Below, piece by piece: positions 52,064 to 60,575 of a DNA stretch of 64,000 nucleotides. Made by a program: the position numbers and the translations under genes. The notes under the pieces are model-generated. The model made no database searches. It was not told the origin of the DNA and saw nothing but the letters and a program-made list of their open reading frames with translations. The number at the start of each line of letters is the position of its first letter. The first letter of the stretch is position 1. The stretch is from Candidatus Krumholzibacteriota bacterium (GTDB taxonomy: Bacteria > Krumholzibacteriota > Krumholzibacteriia > Krumholzibacteriales > Krumholzibacteriaceae), in the NCBI GenBank assembly GCA_016931295.1, contig JAFGEZ010000011.1:1-64000 (forward strand), in the 5' to 3' direction.

Positions 52064-52984
52064 TCACGCCCGGTCGGCCGCCAAAAGGGCGGCGCCGATG
52101 AACGCCGCGGCGTTGCCGAGCTCGGCGGGCACGATCCTGGCCGTCGCGAGAGCCTCGTTCATCGCGTGCTCGCGGAACGACCGGCGCGCCGGTTCGAGGA
52201 TCAGCGTTCCCGCTCCCATGACGCCGCCCCCGAGGGCGATCGCATCGGGATCGAAGAGCTGGACGACGTTGGCGATCCCGACCCCGAGATACCGCCCCGT
52301 CTCCTCGAACACGCGCCGGGTCGCTTCGTCGCCGGCGGCGGCCGCCCCGGCGAGATCCTTCACCGAGAACGCGTCCCGGCCGGCGAGTTTGCCGCCGGGA
52401 AGGATGCGCCGCGCCCGATCGAGGATGGCGCCTGCGCCCACGTGCGCCTCGAGGCAACCGCGACAGCCGCAGGAGCACAGCGGCCCGTCGATGTCGATGA
52501 TCGTGTGGCCGATCTCGCACGCCATGCCGCGCGCGCCCCGGTAGAGGGCGCCGTCCGCCACGAAACCGCCCCCGACGCCCGTGCCGAGCGCGATGCAGAA
52601 GAAATGGGAGGCGTCGCGGCCCGCCCCCTCCTTGTACTCCCCGTAGGCGGCGCAGTTCACGTCGTTCTCGACGAAGACGGGGCAGGAGAGCGCCTTTCCG
52701 AAAAGGGCGGCGATGGGCGTGTCGTTCCACGCGAGCATGTTCGGCGAATAGAGGAGCCGCCCCGAGCCGGCGTCGACGAGCCCCGCGCACCCGACGCCGG
52801 CCGCGTCGATCGCCGCCCCGGCGGCGGACTCCGCGACCCAGGCGGCCACCCGGGCGGCGGCGGGGCCGGGTCCCTCGTCGGCGCGCGTCGGCAGCGTCCC
52901 CCGCGCGCGCACCTCCCCCGCCGCCGACACAACGCCCACCTTGATGTCGGTGCCGCCGATGTCGATCCCCAGCAGCGTACGCAT
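52064..52984 (-). CDS. ROK-family sugar kinase (glucokinase-like)
   Basis: The 306-residue kinase has the ATP phosphate-1 motif LLGIDIGGTDIKVGVV, the sugar-binding stretch FVENDVNCAAYGEY with the catalytic Asp, the ROK signature around ALGTGVGGGFVADGALYRG, and the zinc motif CSCGCRGCLEAH preceded by GHTII. This is a standard cytosolic sugar kinase; glucose is the likeliest but not proven substrate. It is 13 bp after folC and 25 bp before lptD. Confidence 0.92.
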   Translation of the reverse strand: MRTLLGIDIGGTDIKVGVVSAAGEVRARGTLPTRADEGPGPAAARVAAWVAESAAGAAIDAAGVGCAGLVDAGSGRLLYSPNMLAWNDTPIAALFGKALSCPVFVENDVNCAAYGEYKEGAGRDASHFFCIALGTGVGGGFVADGALYRGARGMACEIGHTIIDIDGPLCSCGCRGCLEAHVGAGAILDRARRILPGGKLAGRDAFSVKDLAGAAAAGDEATRRVFEETGRYLGVGIANVVQLFDPDAIALGGGVMGAGTLILEPARRSFREHAMNEALATARIVPAELGNAAAFIGAALLAADRA

Positions 52985-52997
52985 GCGATCTCCTCCC

Positions 52998-54296
52998 TCA
53001 GATATAAGCGACGGCCTCCTCGATCAGCACGTGCGAGCCGAGGAGGAGGATCGTGTCATCTTCCCGCGCGATCCGGCCGAGCCGGGCGAATGCGTCCCGC
53101 ATGCCGCGCGCGTGCCGCACGCGCGCCCCCCCGCCCGTGTCGGGCCCGAACATCCCGGCGAGTTGGTCGGCGTTCGCGCCCCGGGGCCCGGGAAGGGGCA
53201 CGAGGACGATCTCGCGCGCCGCCCCGCGCGCCGCGTGCGGGAACCGCCCGAGCTCCTTGTTCGACATGACGCCGAAGAGTATCACCGTTCGCCCGGGATC
53301 CGCCATGCCGCGGAGCGTCCGCAGCGAGGCCAGCAGCGATTGCTCGTTGTGCGACGCGTCGAGAACGAAGCGCGGCCGGCCGGACAGCACCTGGAACCGC
53401 GCGGGAAAGCGGGCAACCGCGAGTCCCTCCCTGATCGCCCGCGCGCCCGTCCGCGGGCGGAAGACCTCGACGGTCCGCACGGCGACGGCGGCGTTGCGCA
53501 CCTGCGGATCGCCGATCATGCGGGTTTCGACGCGTCCGTAGCCGCGCACCGGCGTCTCGAGGAGGAAGGTCATCCCGTCGATACGGGACCTCGCCGACCA
53601 GGTGCGGGCCTCGATCCGCGCGTCGTGGAAGGGCGCGCCGAGCTCCAGGCAGCGCCGCGCCGCCTGCTCCCGCAGTTTCTTCGTCGGCAGCTCGGCGACG
53701 AGAGGGGCGCCCTGCCGGACGATCCCGAGCTTCTCGCCGAGAATCGCCCGCCTGGTCCGGCCGAGGTGCTCGCCGTGGTCCCGCGCGATCCCCGTGACGA
53801 CGCAGACCGCCGGTTCGACGAGTTTCGTGGCGTCGAGCCGTCCGCCGAGTCCCACCTCGAAGACGGCCGCGTCGACCCCCTTTTCCCGGAACCAGAGCGC
53901 CGCCGCGGCGGTCAGCCCCTCGAAGAAGGTGAAGGGCGCCTCCCGGCGATGCGTCCCGAGGAGGCCGACGAGGCGGTCCAGCTCGGGCGAGGGGATCTCC
54001 GCGCCGTCGAGCCGGATGCGCTCGTTGACGCGGAAGAGGTGCGGCGAGTAGAAGGTGCCCGTGCGAAGGCCCGCCCGGCGCAGGATCGAGGTGATCCAGG
54101 TCGTGACCGAGCCCTTGCCGTTGGTGCCGGCGACGAGGATGGAGGGAAAGGCCCGCTGCGGGGAGCCGACGAGCTCGAACAGCGCGGCGACGTTCTCGAG
54201 ACCGAGCTTCATGCGAGTCGGCTGCAGCGAGAACAGGTACTCGATGTGCGGAAACAACCGCCTGCTATCGGACGATCGAGATGGTATCGCGGTCAT
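52998..54296 (-). CDS. folC: Folylpolyglutamate synthase/dihydrofolate synthase
   Basis: The Mur-ligase-fold enzyme adds glutamate to folates. It has the P-loop ILVAGTNGKGSVTTW, FYSPHLFRVNERI, VFEVGLGGRLDATKL with the catalytic acid and Lys, and VLDASHNEQSL in the C-terminal domain. The start is uncertain: ATG 54294-54296 overlaps the end of accD by 32 bp, while TTG 54255-54257 would begin eight bases after the accD stop and closer to the conserved EYLFSL. The accD-folC order is the same as in E. coli. Confidence 0.92.
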   Translation of the reverse strand: MTAIPSRSSDSRRLFPHIEYLFSLQPTRMKLGLENVAALFELVGSPQRAFPSILVAGTNGKGSVTTWITSILRRAGLRTGTFYSPHLFRVNERIRLDGAEIPSPELDRLVGLLGTHRREAPFTFFEGLTAAAALWFREKGVDAAVFEVGLGGRLDATKLVEPAVCVVTGIARDHGEHLGRTRRAILGEKLGIVRQGAPLVAELPTKKLREQAARRCLELGAPFHDARIEARTWSARSRIDGMTFLLETPVRGYGRVETRMIGDPQVRNAAVAVRTVEVFRPRTGARAIREGLAVARFPARFQVLSGRPRFVLDASHNEQSLLASLRTLRGMADPGRTVILFGVMSNKELGRFPHAARGAAREIVLVPLPGPRGANADQLAGMFGPDTGGGARVRHARGMRDAFARLGRIAREDDTILLLGSHVLIEEAVAYI

Positions 54297-55167
54297 CTTC
54301 GCGGCTCTGCTCCTCCACATTCGCCGCCGAGCGGGAGAGGCTGTCGAGTACGAATCCGACCGTCTCCTTGATCTCCCGACGGCTGCAGATCATGTCGATC
54401 ATGCCGTGCTCGAGCAGGAACTCCGACCGCTGGAAACCCTCCGGCAGCTCCTCGCCGACCGTCTCCTTGATGACGCGCGGCCCGGCGAACCCGATGAGCG
54501 CCCGCGGCTCCGCGATGATGATGTCCCCCTGGAAGGCGAACGAGGCGGCGACGCCGCCCGTCGTCGGATCGGTGAGGATCGAGATGTACGGGATGCCGGC
54601 CCGCGACAGCCGCGCGATCGCGGCCGACGTCTTCGCCATCTGCATGAGGGAGAGGATCGATTCCTGCATCCGCGCCCCGCCGGAGGCGTTCAGGACGAGG
54701 AAGGGCAGTTGCTCGTCGATGGCGCGCCTCGCCAGGCGCGCGATCTTCTCGCCGACCACCGATCCCATGCTCCCCCCCATGAACCGGAAGTCCATGACGG
54801 CGAGGGCGACGGCGCGGTCGTTCATCCGGGCCGTCCCGGTGATGACGGCGTCGTTCCGCCCGGTCTTCTTGCGCGCCGCGCGCACCCGGTCGCGGTACCG
54901 CTTGCTGTCCCTGAAATCGAGGGGGTCCCCCGAAACGAGCCCGCGGTCGATCTCGATGAAGGTCCCGCGGTCGGCGAGAAGATCGATGTACTCCTCCGCC
55001 GTGATGCGGAAGTGGTGGTCGCACGAACGGCAGACGGATTGCTGCCGCTCCAGCTCCTTGCGATACAGGATCTCGCCGCAGGAGGGACACTTCTCCCAGA
55101 GCCCGTCGGGCATGTCGCGTTTCTTCAGGGTCGTGATCCCCTGTTTCGCACGTTTCAGCCAGTTCAT
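54265..55167 (-). CDS. accD: Acetyl-CoA carboxylase carboxyltransferase subunit beta
   Basis: The 300-residue subunit transfers the carboxyl group from biotin to acetyl-CoA in fatty-acid synthesis, together with AccA. It has the N-terminal zinc ribbon (KCPSCGEILYRKELERQ, VCRSCDHHFR), the oxyanion stretch LNASGGARMQESI, DPTTGGVAASFAFQGD and the end motif RVIKETVGEELPEGFQ. Length is typical. Start MNWLKRAKQG at ATG 55165-55167. It leads the folC-ROK-lptD run. accA is not in the window. Confidence 0.96.
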   Translation of the reverse strand: MNWLKRAKQGITTLKKRDMPDGLWEKCPSCGEILYRKELERQQSVCRSCDHHFRITAEEYIDLLADRGTFIEIDRGLVSGDPLDFRDSKRYRDRVRAARKKTGRNDAVITGTARMNDRAVALAVMDFRFMGGSMGSVVGEKIARLARRAIDEQLPFLVLNASGGARMQESILSLMQMAKTSAAIARLSRAGIPYISILTDPTTGGVAASFAFQGDIIIAEPRALIGFAGPRVIKETVGEELPEGFQRSEFLLEHGMIDMICSRREIKETVGFVLDSLSRSAANVEEQSREDDRDTISIVR

Positions 55168-55223
55168 GCCCGGCTCACCCCCTGGAGTGGACGCGCGGCC
55201 ACGCGCGGCCGCGCCCCGCGCTT

Positions 55224-55252
55224 AACATAGCACCTGCCCGGAGAGGCGACCA
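55224..55252 (-). promoter_or_regulatory. Weak candidate promoter of accD
   Basis: On the minus strand, TGGTCG (55247-55252), a 17-bp spacer and TATGTT (55224-55229), with TGC before the -10. The -35 matches at only three positions; the extended -10 is the main support. Confidence 0.35.
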
Positions 55253-55312
55253 GTGTTTTCCGGCCCCCCTGCCCGGACCCATCATTCCACGATACGGCCG
55301 ACGACGCCAGAA

Positions 55313-56077
55313 TTATCTGGCGGCGATGCGGGAAACGACCCGGAGGAGCTCCGCGGCCCCGTTCCGCCCGGCGCGCAGCACGTCGCCGTGATCCGTTTCC
55401 TCGCCCGACACGTTCGCCGTGAAATTGGTGATCCGGCCGAGACAGGCGGCACGCAGGCCGCGCCGCCGGGCGGCGAGAAGCTCGGGCAACGCCGACATCG
55501 TCGCCGCGTCGGCGCCGATCGCCGCCGCCGCGCGCGCCTCGGCGGGCGTCTCGTACGCGGGGCCGGTCGTCCAGCAGAGGACGCCGGAGCTGACCGGCAC
55601 GCCGGCCGCGTCCGCCGCCTCGGCCACCTCGCGCCGGAACCCGGGGCAGATGATCGGTTCGCCGCCGCGGTCTCCCGCGACGGCGCCGCCGAACGGGAAG
55701 AAGACGACGTCCGTGGCGAGCAGCCACGATCCGGGGGGCAGCCCGCGGCGCAGACTCCCCGCCGCCTGCGTGAGCAGGACGCGCCGGCAGCCGAAGAAGG
55801 CCGCCGCCTCGACGACGCTTTCGGCGGCGTTTGGTGCGCGCCCCTCGTACCGGTGGACGCGTCCCGAGAAGAAGAGGACCCGGCGGCCGCCGATCCTGAG
55901 GAGAAGGATCTCGCCCGCGTGCCCCTCGACGGCCGGCTCCTCGAGCCCCGGCACGTCGGCGTAGGAGAGCGTTTGCTCGATCTCGACCGCGTCGGCGGGC
56001 GGGGCGAGGCCGGAGCCGAGGACGACGGCGAGCTCCGCCCGGCCCTGCATCCTTCCCATCGACGTCCGCTCAGTCAT
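55313..56077 (-). CDS. Purine nucleoside phosphorylase
   Basis: The 254-residue enzyme splits purine nucleosides with phosphate, for purine salvage. It has the phosphate site VVLGSGLAPPAD, the GHAG loop, FSGRVHRYEG, and GPAYETPAEARAAAAIGADA with MSALPE. These match the trimeric PNP family, where the last two motifs are GPTYETPAE and MSTVPE. TNFTAN near the end is the purine-contacting Asn region. It is slightly shorter than usual (270-290). Its ATG overlaps the rimI stop by eight bases. A hairpin straddles its own stop codon (55305-55322). Confidence 0.88.
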   Translation of the reverse strand: MTERTSMGRMQGRAELAVVLGSGLAPPADAVEIEQTLSYADVPGLEEPAVEGHAGEILLLRIGGRRVLFFSGRVHRYEGRAPNAAESVVEAAAFFGCRRVLLTQAAGSLRRGLPPGSWLLATDVVFFPFGGAVAGDRGGEPIICPGFRREVAEAADAAGVPVSSGVLCWTTGPAYETPAEARAAAAIGADAATMSALPELLAARRRGLRAACLGRITNFTANVSGEETDHGDVLRAGRNGAAELLRVVSRIAAR

Positions 56078-56522
56078 CGAGGATCCTCTCCATCAGCACG
56101 GCGTCCTCTCCCGTCTCCCGGTAGTACCCCGGGCGCTCGCCGACCGTCCTGAACCCGTGCTTCTCGTAGAAGCGGCGCGCGGGATCGTTGCCGCGGCGCA
56201 CCTCGAGCATCACGATGCGGCCGCCTGCCGGGCGCCCTTCCTCGATCACCGCCTCGAGCAGCGCCGTTCCCGCGCCGGCGCGGCGGTTCCGGGGATCGAC
56301 GGCGATCGAGAGCAGATGTATCTCGTCGCAGATCGCCCACGCGGCCGCGTACCCCGTCACGAGCCCGCCGGAGACGCAGACTACGTTGATCGAGAAGGCG
56401 CCCTGGGAGAGCTGATCGAGGAACATCCCCCTCGTCCACGGCACGGGGAAGCTCTCCCGCTCGATCTCGAGGAGGCGCGGCAGGTCGTCGCGCGTCATGC
56501 GCCTGATGAGGCAGTCGCTCAC
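56070..56522 (-). CDS. rimI: Ribosomal-protein-alanine N-acetyltransferase RimI-like
   Basis: The 150-residue GNAT enzyme starts at GTG 56520-56522, overlapping the tsaB stop as GTGA. It has the RimI N-terminus (IRRMTRDDLPRLLEIERESF), HLLSIAVDPRNRRAGAGTALLE with the acetyl-CoA loop RRAGAG, LEVRRGNDPARRFYEKHGF and YYRETGEDAVLM. RimI acetylates the N-terminus of protein S18 in E. coli; here its substrate is inferred. Genes tsaE-tsaB-rimI in this order are a common bacterial cluster. Confidence 0.92.
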   Translation of the reverse strand: MSDCLIRRMTRDDLPRLLEIERESFPVPWTRGMFLDQLSQGAFSINVVCVSGGLVTGYAAAWAICDEIHLLSIAVDPRNRRAGAGTALLEAVIEEGRPAGGRIVMLEVRRGNDPARRFYEKHGFRTVGERPGYYRETGEDAVLMERILDD

Positions 56523-57256
56523 GGCCGGCCGTCCCCGCCTGGCCGGAGCGGCGCGTGCCGGGGCAGCCTGGCGTCCGGCGGCCGGATGTAGACGGGCTCG
56601 AGCGCCGCGAGCTCCCCGTAGGGCACGGGGGGGCGCTCCGCGGCGAGCGCGGCGAGCAGGGCCGCCGACGGCACGGCCCACCGCGGGCCGGCGAACGCGG
56701 TGCCCGGTGGCAGGGCGGCGCGGAGCTGGTCGGCGTAGCGCACGGCCCCCGACCCGCAGAGGACGACGGGCCCCGCGATCCCCGAGGCGGCGAGAAGGGC
56801 GGAAACGTCCTCCGGGGACGCGGCGCACGGATCGAGAAGGGAGGCCGGCGTTCCCGCCGCGGTGTCGTATGCGGCGGCGTAGACCTCGCCACGCCGCGCG
56901 TCTATCAGCGGCACGACGGGAACCGGCGCGAAGGGGATCGCCGCGGCGAGGAGTTCGAGGCTCCCGACGGCGGCCACGGGGCGCCGCCTGATCGCGGCGA
57001 AGGCCTTGACCGTGGCGAGCCCGATCCTGAGGCCGGTGAAGGATCCCGGCCCCGAGACGACGGCGAAGAGGTCGATGCCGGGGATCGTTCGCTTCGACGC
57101 GCAAAGACAGGCGTCGATCGCCGGCATGAGCGTCGCCGAATGGGTCTCGCTCGCGTCGAAGACGATCTCGCCGGCGATCTCACCGTCCGCGACGACGGCG
57201 ACGCTGCCGGTCGGATGCGAGGTGTCGAGAGCGAGAATCCACGTCCCGCCGGTCAT
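56519..57256 (-). CDS. tsaB: tRNA t6A biosynthesis protein TsaB
   Basis: The 245-residue ASKHA-fold protein works with TsaD and TsaE to make N6-threonylcarbamoyladenosine at position 37 of ANN-decoding tRNAs. It has ILALDTSHPTGSVAVV at the N-terminus, ASETHSATLMPAID, and SGPGSFTGLRIGLATVKAF, all typical of YeaZ/TsaB. ATG 57254-57256 is taken as the start because it overlaps the tsaE stop (ATGA) and has GAGGAGG upstream. The C-terminus ends low-complexity. Confidence 0.93.
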   Translation of the reverse strand: MTGGTWILALDTSHPTGSVAVVADGEIAGEIVFDASETHSATLMPAIDACLCASKRTIPGIDLFAVVSGPGSFTGLRIGLATVKAFAAIRRRPVAAVGSLELLAAAIPFAPVPVVPLIDARRGEVYAAAYDTAAGTPASLLDPCAASPEDVSALLAASGIAGPVVLCGSGAVRYADQLRAALPPGTAFAGPRWAVPSAALLAALAAERPPVPYGELAALEPVYIRPPDARLPRHAPLRPGGDGRP

Positions 57257-57744
57257 GACGCCCCCTCCTCGATCGCATCGAGCAGATCCGCGGGCGCGTC
57301 GATCGAGATCGCGCGCGATCGCTCGCCGGTCACCGCGACGATCACGCGGACGTCGAAGGAGAATGCGCCGTCGGGAAGACGGTCCCCCCATTCGACGACG
57401 ACGACGTTCCTGCCGTCGACGACGTCGAAGAGGCCGATCCGTTCGACCTCGTCGTACTCCTCGAGCCGGTAGAGGTCGAAGTGTTTCACGGGAAGCTCCC
57501 CCTCGTACTCCTCGACGAGGATGAAGGTGGGGCTCAGCACCTCGTCGGCGACCCCGAGCCCCGCGCAGATCCCCTTCATCAGCAGGGTCTTTCCCGCGCC
57601 GAGCCCGCCCTCGAGCGAGACGGTCGTCCCGGCCGGGACGCTGCGCCCGATCCGTTCGCCGAGCGACCGGGTCGCCCGCGGCGAATCGCTGTCGAATCGC
57701 CGGGTCGCCTTCTCGCCGGCGAGATCGCGAAGACGTCCGGTCAT
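57253..57744 (-). CDS. tsaE: tRNA t6A biosynthesis ATPase TsaE
   Basis: The 163-residue P-loop ATPase supports the TsaB-TsaD complex. It has VSLEGGLGAGKTLLMKGI (Walker A), SPTFILVEEYEG, the FDLYRLEEYDEVERIGL stretch of the family and VVVVEWGDRLPD (Walker B-like). Length is normal. It lies ten bases after porX and overlaps tsaB. Confidence 0.95.
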   Translation of the reverse strand: MTGRLRDLAGEKATRRFDSDSPRATRSLGERIGRSVPAGTTVSLEGGLGAGKTLLMKGICAGLGVADEVLSPTFILVEEYEGELPVKHFDLYRLEEYDEVERIGLFDVVDGRNVVVVEWGDRLPDGAFSFDVRVIVAVTGERSRAISIDAPADLLDAIEEGAS

Positions 57745-57754
57745 CGCCGGTCCC

Positions 57755-59305
57755 TCACTTCGGCTCGAGGGTGATCACGGGGATGATCATCTCCTCGAGC
57801 GAGATGCCGCCGTGCTGGAACGTGCCCAGGTACTGCTTCTCGTACTCGTGGAACTTCGTCGGGTAGACGAAGTAGTAGTTCTCCTTGGCGAAGATGTAGT
57901 TCTTCGACGGCCCCTCGGCGGGGAGCCGGAAGTCGGCGGGACGGCGAACGAGAAGGGTCTGCCTCGGATCGCCGTTGATGTTCTCGCCGAACTTGTACCG
58001 CAGGTTCGTCGACGTGTCGCGGTTGCCGTGGACCAGCGAGGCCTTCTTGCCGAGAATCGAGCCGTGATCGGTCGTGATGACGACCGAGGCGCCGTGGTCG
58101 GCGATCCGCTGGAGGATGTCGTAGAGCGCCGAGTGCGCGAACCACGTGCGCATCAGCGAGCGGAACGCGCCCTCGTCGGGCGCGATCTCCTGGAGGATCT
58201 CGCTCTGGCTGCGTCCGTGGGCGAGGATGTCGAGGAAGTTGAAGACGAGCGCGACGAGATCGATCCCCCGGTAGCTGTTCACCTGCTTCCGGATCTCGTT
58301 GGCCTCCTCCGATTCGTAGACCTTCACGTACTTCGTCGAGAGGCCGTCGAGATGGTGGCGCTTGAGCTGGTCGAGCATCAGCTCGTTCTCGAAGCGGTTC
58401 TTGCTCAGCTCGTCGCGCGAGCGCTCGAGCCACCACTGCGGGTGCCGCCTGGCGATCTCGTCGGGGAAGAGTCCCGCGAAGATGGCGTTGCGCGAGTAGG
58501 GGGTCGCCGTCGGCAGGATCGAGATGTAGCTGTCGCGGCCGACGGTGAAGAAGGGAGCGATGAGATCCTCGATGCGGAGCCACTGGTCGAACCGCATGCA
58601 GTCGATGACGATGAAATAGACCTTCCGCTTCCCGGCCAGCCGCGGGATGACGAATCGCTTCATGATGTCGACGCTGAGCAGGGGACGGTCGTCGGAGTTG
58701 ACCCAGCCGGCGTAGCGCTCCTCGATGAAACGGCCGAACTCGATGTTTGCGTTCCTGCGCAGGTCGTCGTGCGTCTGCTCCAGCCCCGTGTCGCTGAAGC
58801 GGTCGAACTCGAGATCCCAGAAGGAGAGTTCCTGGTGGATGCGGATCCAGTCCTCCGGCCCGGCTTGCCCGACGATCTCGTCGCTCAGCCGCCGGTAGAC
58901 CTGCAGGTAGTCCTTGCTCGCGGCCCCCTCCTGGATGCGGTGCGACTCGAGGAGCCGCTTCGCCGCCGAATAGATCTGGAGCGGGTTGATCGGCTTGAGC
59001 AGGTAGTCGTCGATCTTCATGCCGATCGCCTGCTCCATGAGATCCTCGGCCTCGTTCTTGGTGATCATGACGACGGGGAGGTTCGGATCGATCTCCTTGA
59101 TGTCCTGGAGCGTCTCGAGCCCGCTCCGGCCCGGCATCGTCTCGTCGAGGAGGAGGAGGTCGAAGCGCTCGCAGGAGAGCAGCTCGATCGCCTCGGCGCC
59201 GCTCGAAACGCCGCGCACCTCGTAGCCCTTCCCCTCGAGGAACATGACGTGCGAGCGGAGCAGGTCGATCTCGTCGTCGACCCAGATGATCCGTGTCTTC
59301 TTCAA
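57755..59305 (-). CDS. porX: PorX-type response regulator with PglZ domain
   Basis: The 516-residue protein has a receiver domain (RIIWVDDEIDLLRSHV, phospho-acceptor Asp54 in LLLDETMPGRSG, Lys104 in DYLLKPINP), a helical linker and a PglZ alkaline-phosphatase-fold domain. Its metal-site residues are visible in VYFIVIDCMRFDQW (Asp235), LPTATPYSRNAIF and VITTDHGS (Asp413, His414). This exact layout and the receiver sequence match PorX, which in Porphyromonas gingivalis controls the type IX secretion system and cleaves oligonucleotides with its PglZ domain. The kinase gene lies 22 bp upstream, and tsaE follows. Three likely type IX-style cargo genes occur in the window. Confidence 0.9.
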   Translation of the reverse strand: MKKTRIIWVDDEIDLLRSHVMFLEGKGYEVRGVSSGAEAIELLSCERFDLLLLDETMPGRSGLETLQDIKEIDPNLPVVMITKNEAEDLMEQAIGMKIDDYLLKPINPLQIYSAAKRLLESHRIQEGAASKDYLQVYRRLSDEIVGQAGPEDWIRIHQELSFWDLEFDRFSDTGLEQTHDDLRRNANIEFGRFIEERYAGWVNSDDRPLLSVDIMKRFVIPRLAGKRKVYFIVIDCMRFDQWLRIEDLIAPFFTVGRDSYISILPTATPYSRNAIFAGLFPDEIARRHPQWWLERSRDELSKNRFENELMLDQLKRHHLDGLSTKYVKVYESEEANEIRKQVNSYRGIDLVALVFNFLDILAHGRSQSEILQEIAPDEGAFRSLMRTWFAHSALYDILQRIADHGASVVITTDHGSILGKKASLVHGNRDTSTNLRYKFGENINGDPRQTLLVRRPADFRLPAEGPSKNYIFAKENYYFVYPTKFHEYEKQYLGTFQHGGISLEEMIIPVITLEPK

Positions 59306-59327
59306 CGGGCGATCCTTTCGGGCGCGG

Positions 59328-60569
59328 TCAGTCGACCGGGAACGTGATGAGGAAGGTGGTGCCCTTCCCGGGAAGCGTATGGGTCACGCGGATCGAACCC
59401 CCGTGTATCTCCTCGACGATCCGCCTGACGAGCGCGAGGCCGAGCCCCCATCCGCGGCTCTTCGTAGTATACCCCGGCGTGAAGATACGGTTCCGCTGGC
59501 TCGCGGTCATCCCCTTCCCGTTGTCCGAGAAGGTGATCTCGACGCGTTTCTCGCCCGGGTTCATCCTGCCGACGATGGCGATACTCCCCCCCTCCCCGTC
59601 GATCGCGTCGAGGGAGTTCTTCACGAGGTTCTCGAAAACCCAGCCGAGCAGGTCGGCGCTGCACCGGACCAGGGGGAGCTCCTCGAGATCGACGGAGATC
59701 GTCGAGCCGATGCGGAGCGACGGGCGCCGCCGCTCGAAGTAGTCGACCGTGTCCTCGATGATCGGCGCGATCTTGTGGTACTCGAGCTTCGGGGCGGAGC
59801 CGATCTTGCCGAACCGCGACGAGATCCGCACGAGGCGGTCGACGTCGGCCTCGACCTCCCGCATCGCCGTCTGGACATTTTCGGAGACCTCGGCCTCCGC
59901 CGTCTCCTCCTGTATCATCGCGAGCCATCCCATGATCGACGAGAGCGGCGTGCCGAGCTGGTGCGCCGTCTCCTTCGCCATGCCCACCCAGATGGACCGT
60001 TGCTCGTTCTGCTTGAGCGCGCGGAACATGAGGAACCCGAAGAGGAGGAAGAGGGCGAGCACGGCGATCTGCACGTAGGGCGCGACGGCGAGCTCCCGCT
60101 GGAGCCGCGAGGTCCCGTGGTGCAGGACGAGGCTCACCTCGTCCCCCTCGATCCGGATCGGGTCGTTGATCCGGTCGAACATGCGCGCGCGCTCGAGCAC
60201 GCGCTCGAGGAGCGGATCGTTCGGGGCGTCGGGATCGAAGTTCGTCAGCCGGAAGTATTCGTCGTCCCCCACCTGTTCCACGCCGATGCCGTTCCAGATC
60301 ATCGGCCTCCCGGAGATGTCCGAGACGACGAAGGGAACGCTGATCGCGTTCCGCACCTGCGTGACGAACTCGGCGCGGCGATCGTCCCCGCGGATGTCCC
60401 GCAGCTCGATGGCGATGAAGCGCGAGAAGAGGCGCGTGAGATCGTTCGACTGCGCCTGCATCCGGCCGATCATCGTGCCGTTGTACCAGAGCGCCGCGGC
60501 CACGAGGACGGCAACGCCGGCGACGAGGTATACCCTGAGGAGGAAGGGAAGGTTTCTCGGTGAACGCAT
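59328..60569 (-). CDS. Membrane sensor histidine kinase, likely partner of PorX
   Basis: The 413-residue kinase has two membrane helices (VYLVAGVAVLVAAALWY and IAVLALFLLFGFLMFRAL) bracketing a periplasmic domain of about 130 residues. It has a HisKA helix with His203 in MAKETAHQLGTPLSS, and ATPase motifs ENLVKNSLDAI, FSDNGKGM and GWGLGLALVRRI. The KETAHQLGTPLSS box is the type common in Bacteroidetes and relatives. Adjacency to porX makes it the probable partner, equivalent in role to PorY, though not clearly orthologous. Confidence 0.85.
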   Translation of the reverse strand: MRSPRNLPFLLRVYLVAGVAVLVAAALWYNGTMIGRMQAQSNDLTRLFSRFIAIELRDIRGDDRRAEFVTQVRNAISVPFVVSDISGRPMIWNGIGVEQVGDDEYFRLTNFDPDAPNDPLLERVLERARMFDRINDPIRIEGDEVSLVLHHGTSRLQRELAVAPYVQIAVLALFLLFGFLMFRALKQNEQRSIWVGMAKETAHQLGTPLSSIMGWLAMIQEETAEAEVSENVQTAMREVEADVDRLVRISSRFGKIGSAPKLEYHKIAPIIEDTVDYFERRRPSLRIGSTISVDLEELPLVRCSADLLGWVFENLVKNSLDAIDGEGGSIAIVGRMNPGEKRVEITFSDNGKGMTASQRNRIFTPGYTTKSRGWGLGLALVRRIVEEIHGGSIRVTHTLPGKGTTFLITFPVD

Positions 60570-60575
60570 GTCCTT

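Noticed and set aside
48358-52101. A plus-strand open frame of about 1250 codons opposite lptD
   Set aside because: Same reason: lptD has signal, junction and barrel features, while the antisense product is Val/Asp/Arg-rich without structure.
55305-55322. Hairpin CGCCAGA-N4-TCTGGCG over the stop codon of the phosphorylase gene, as terminator
   Set aside because: There is no U-run after the stem on the minus strand, so rho-independent termination is unlikely. It may still be a structural element.
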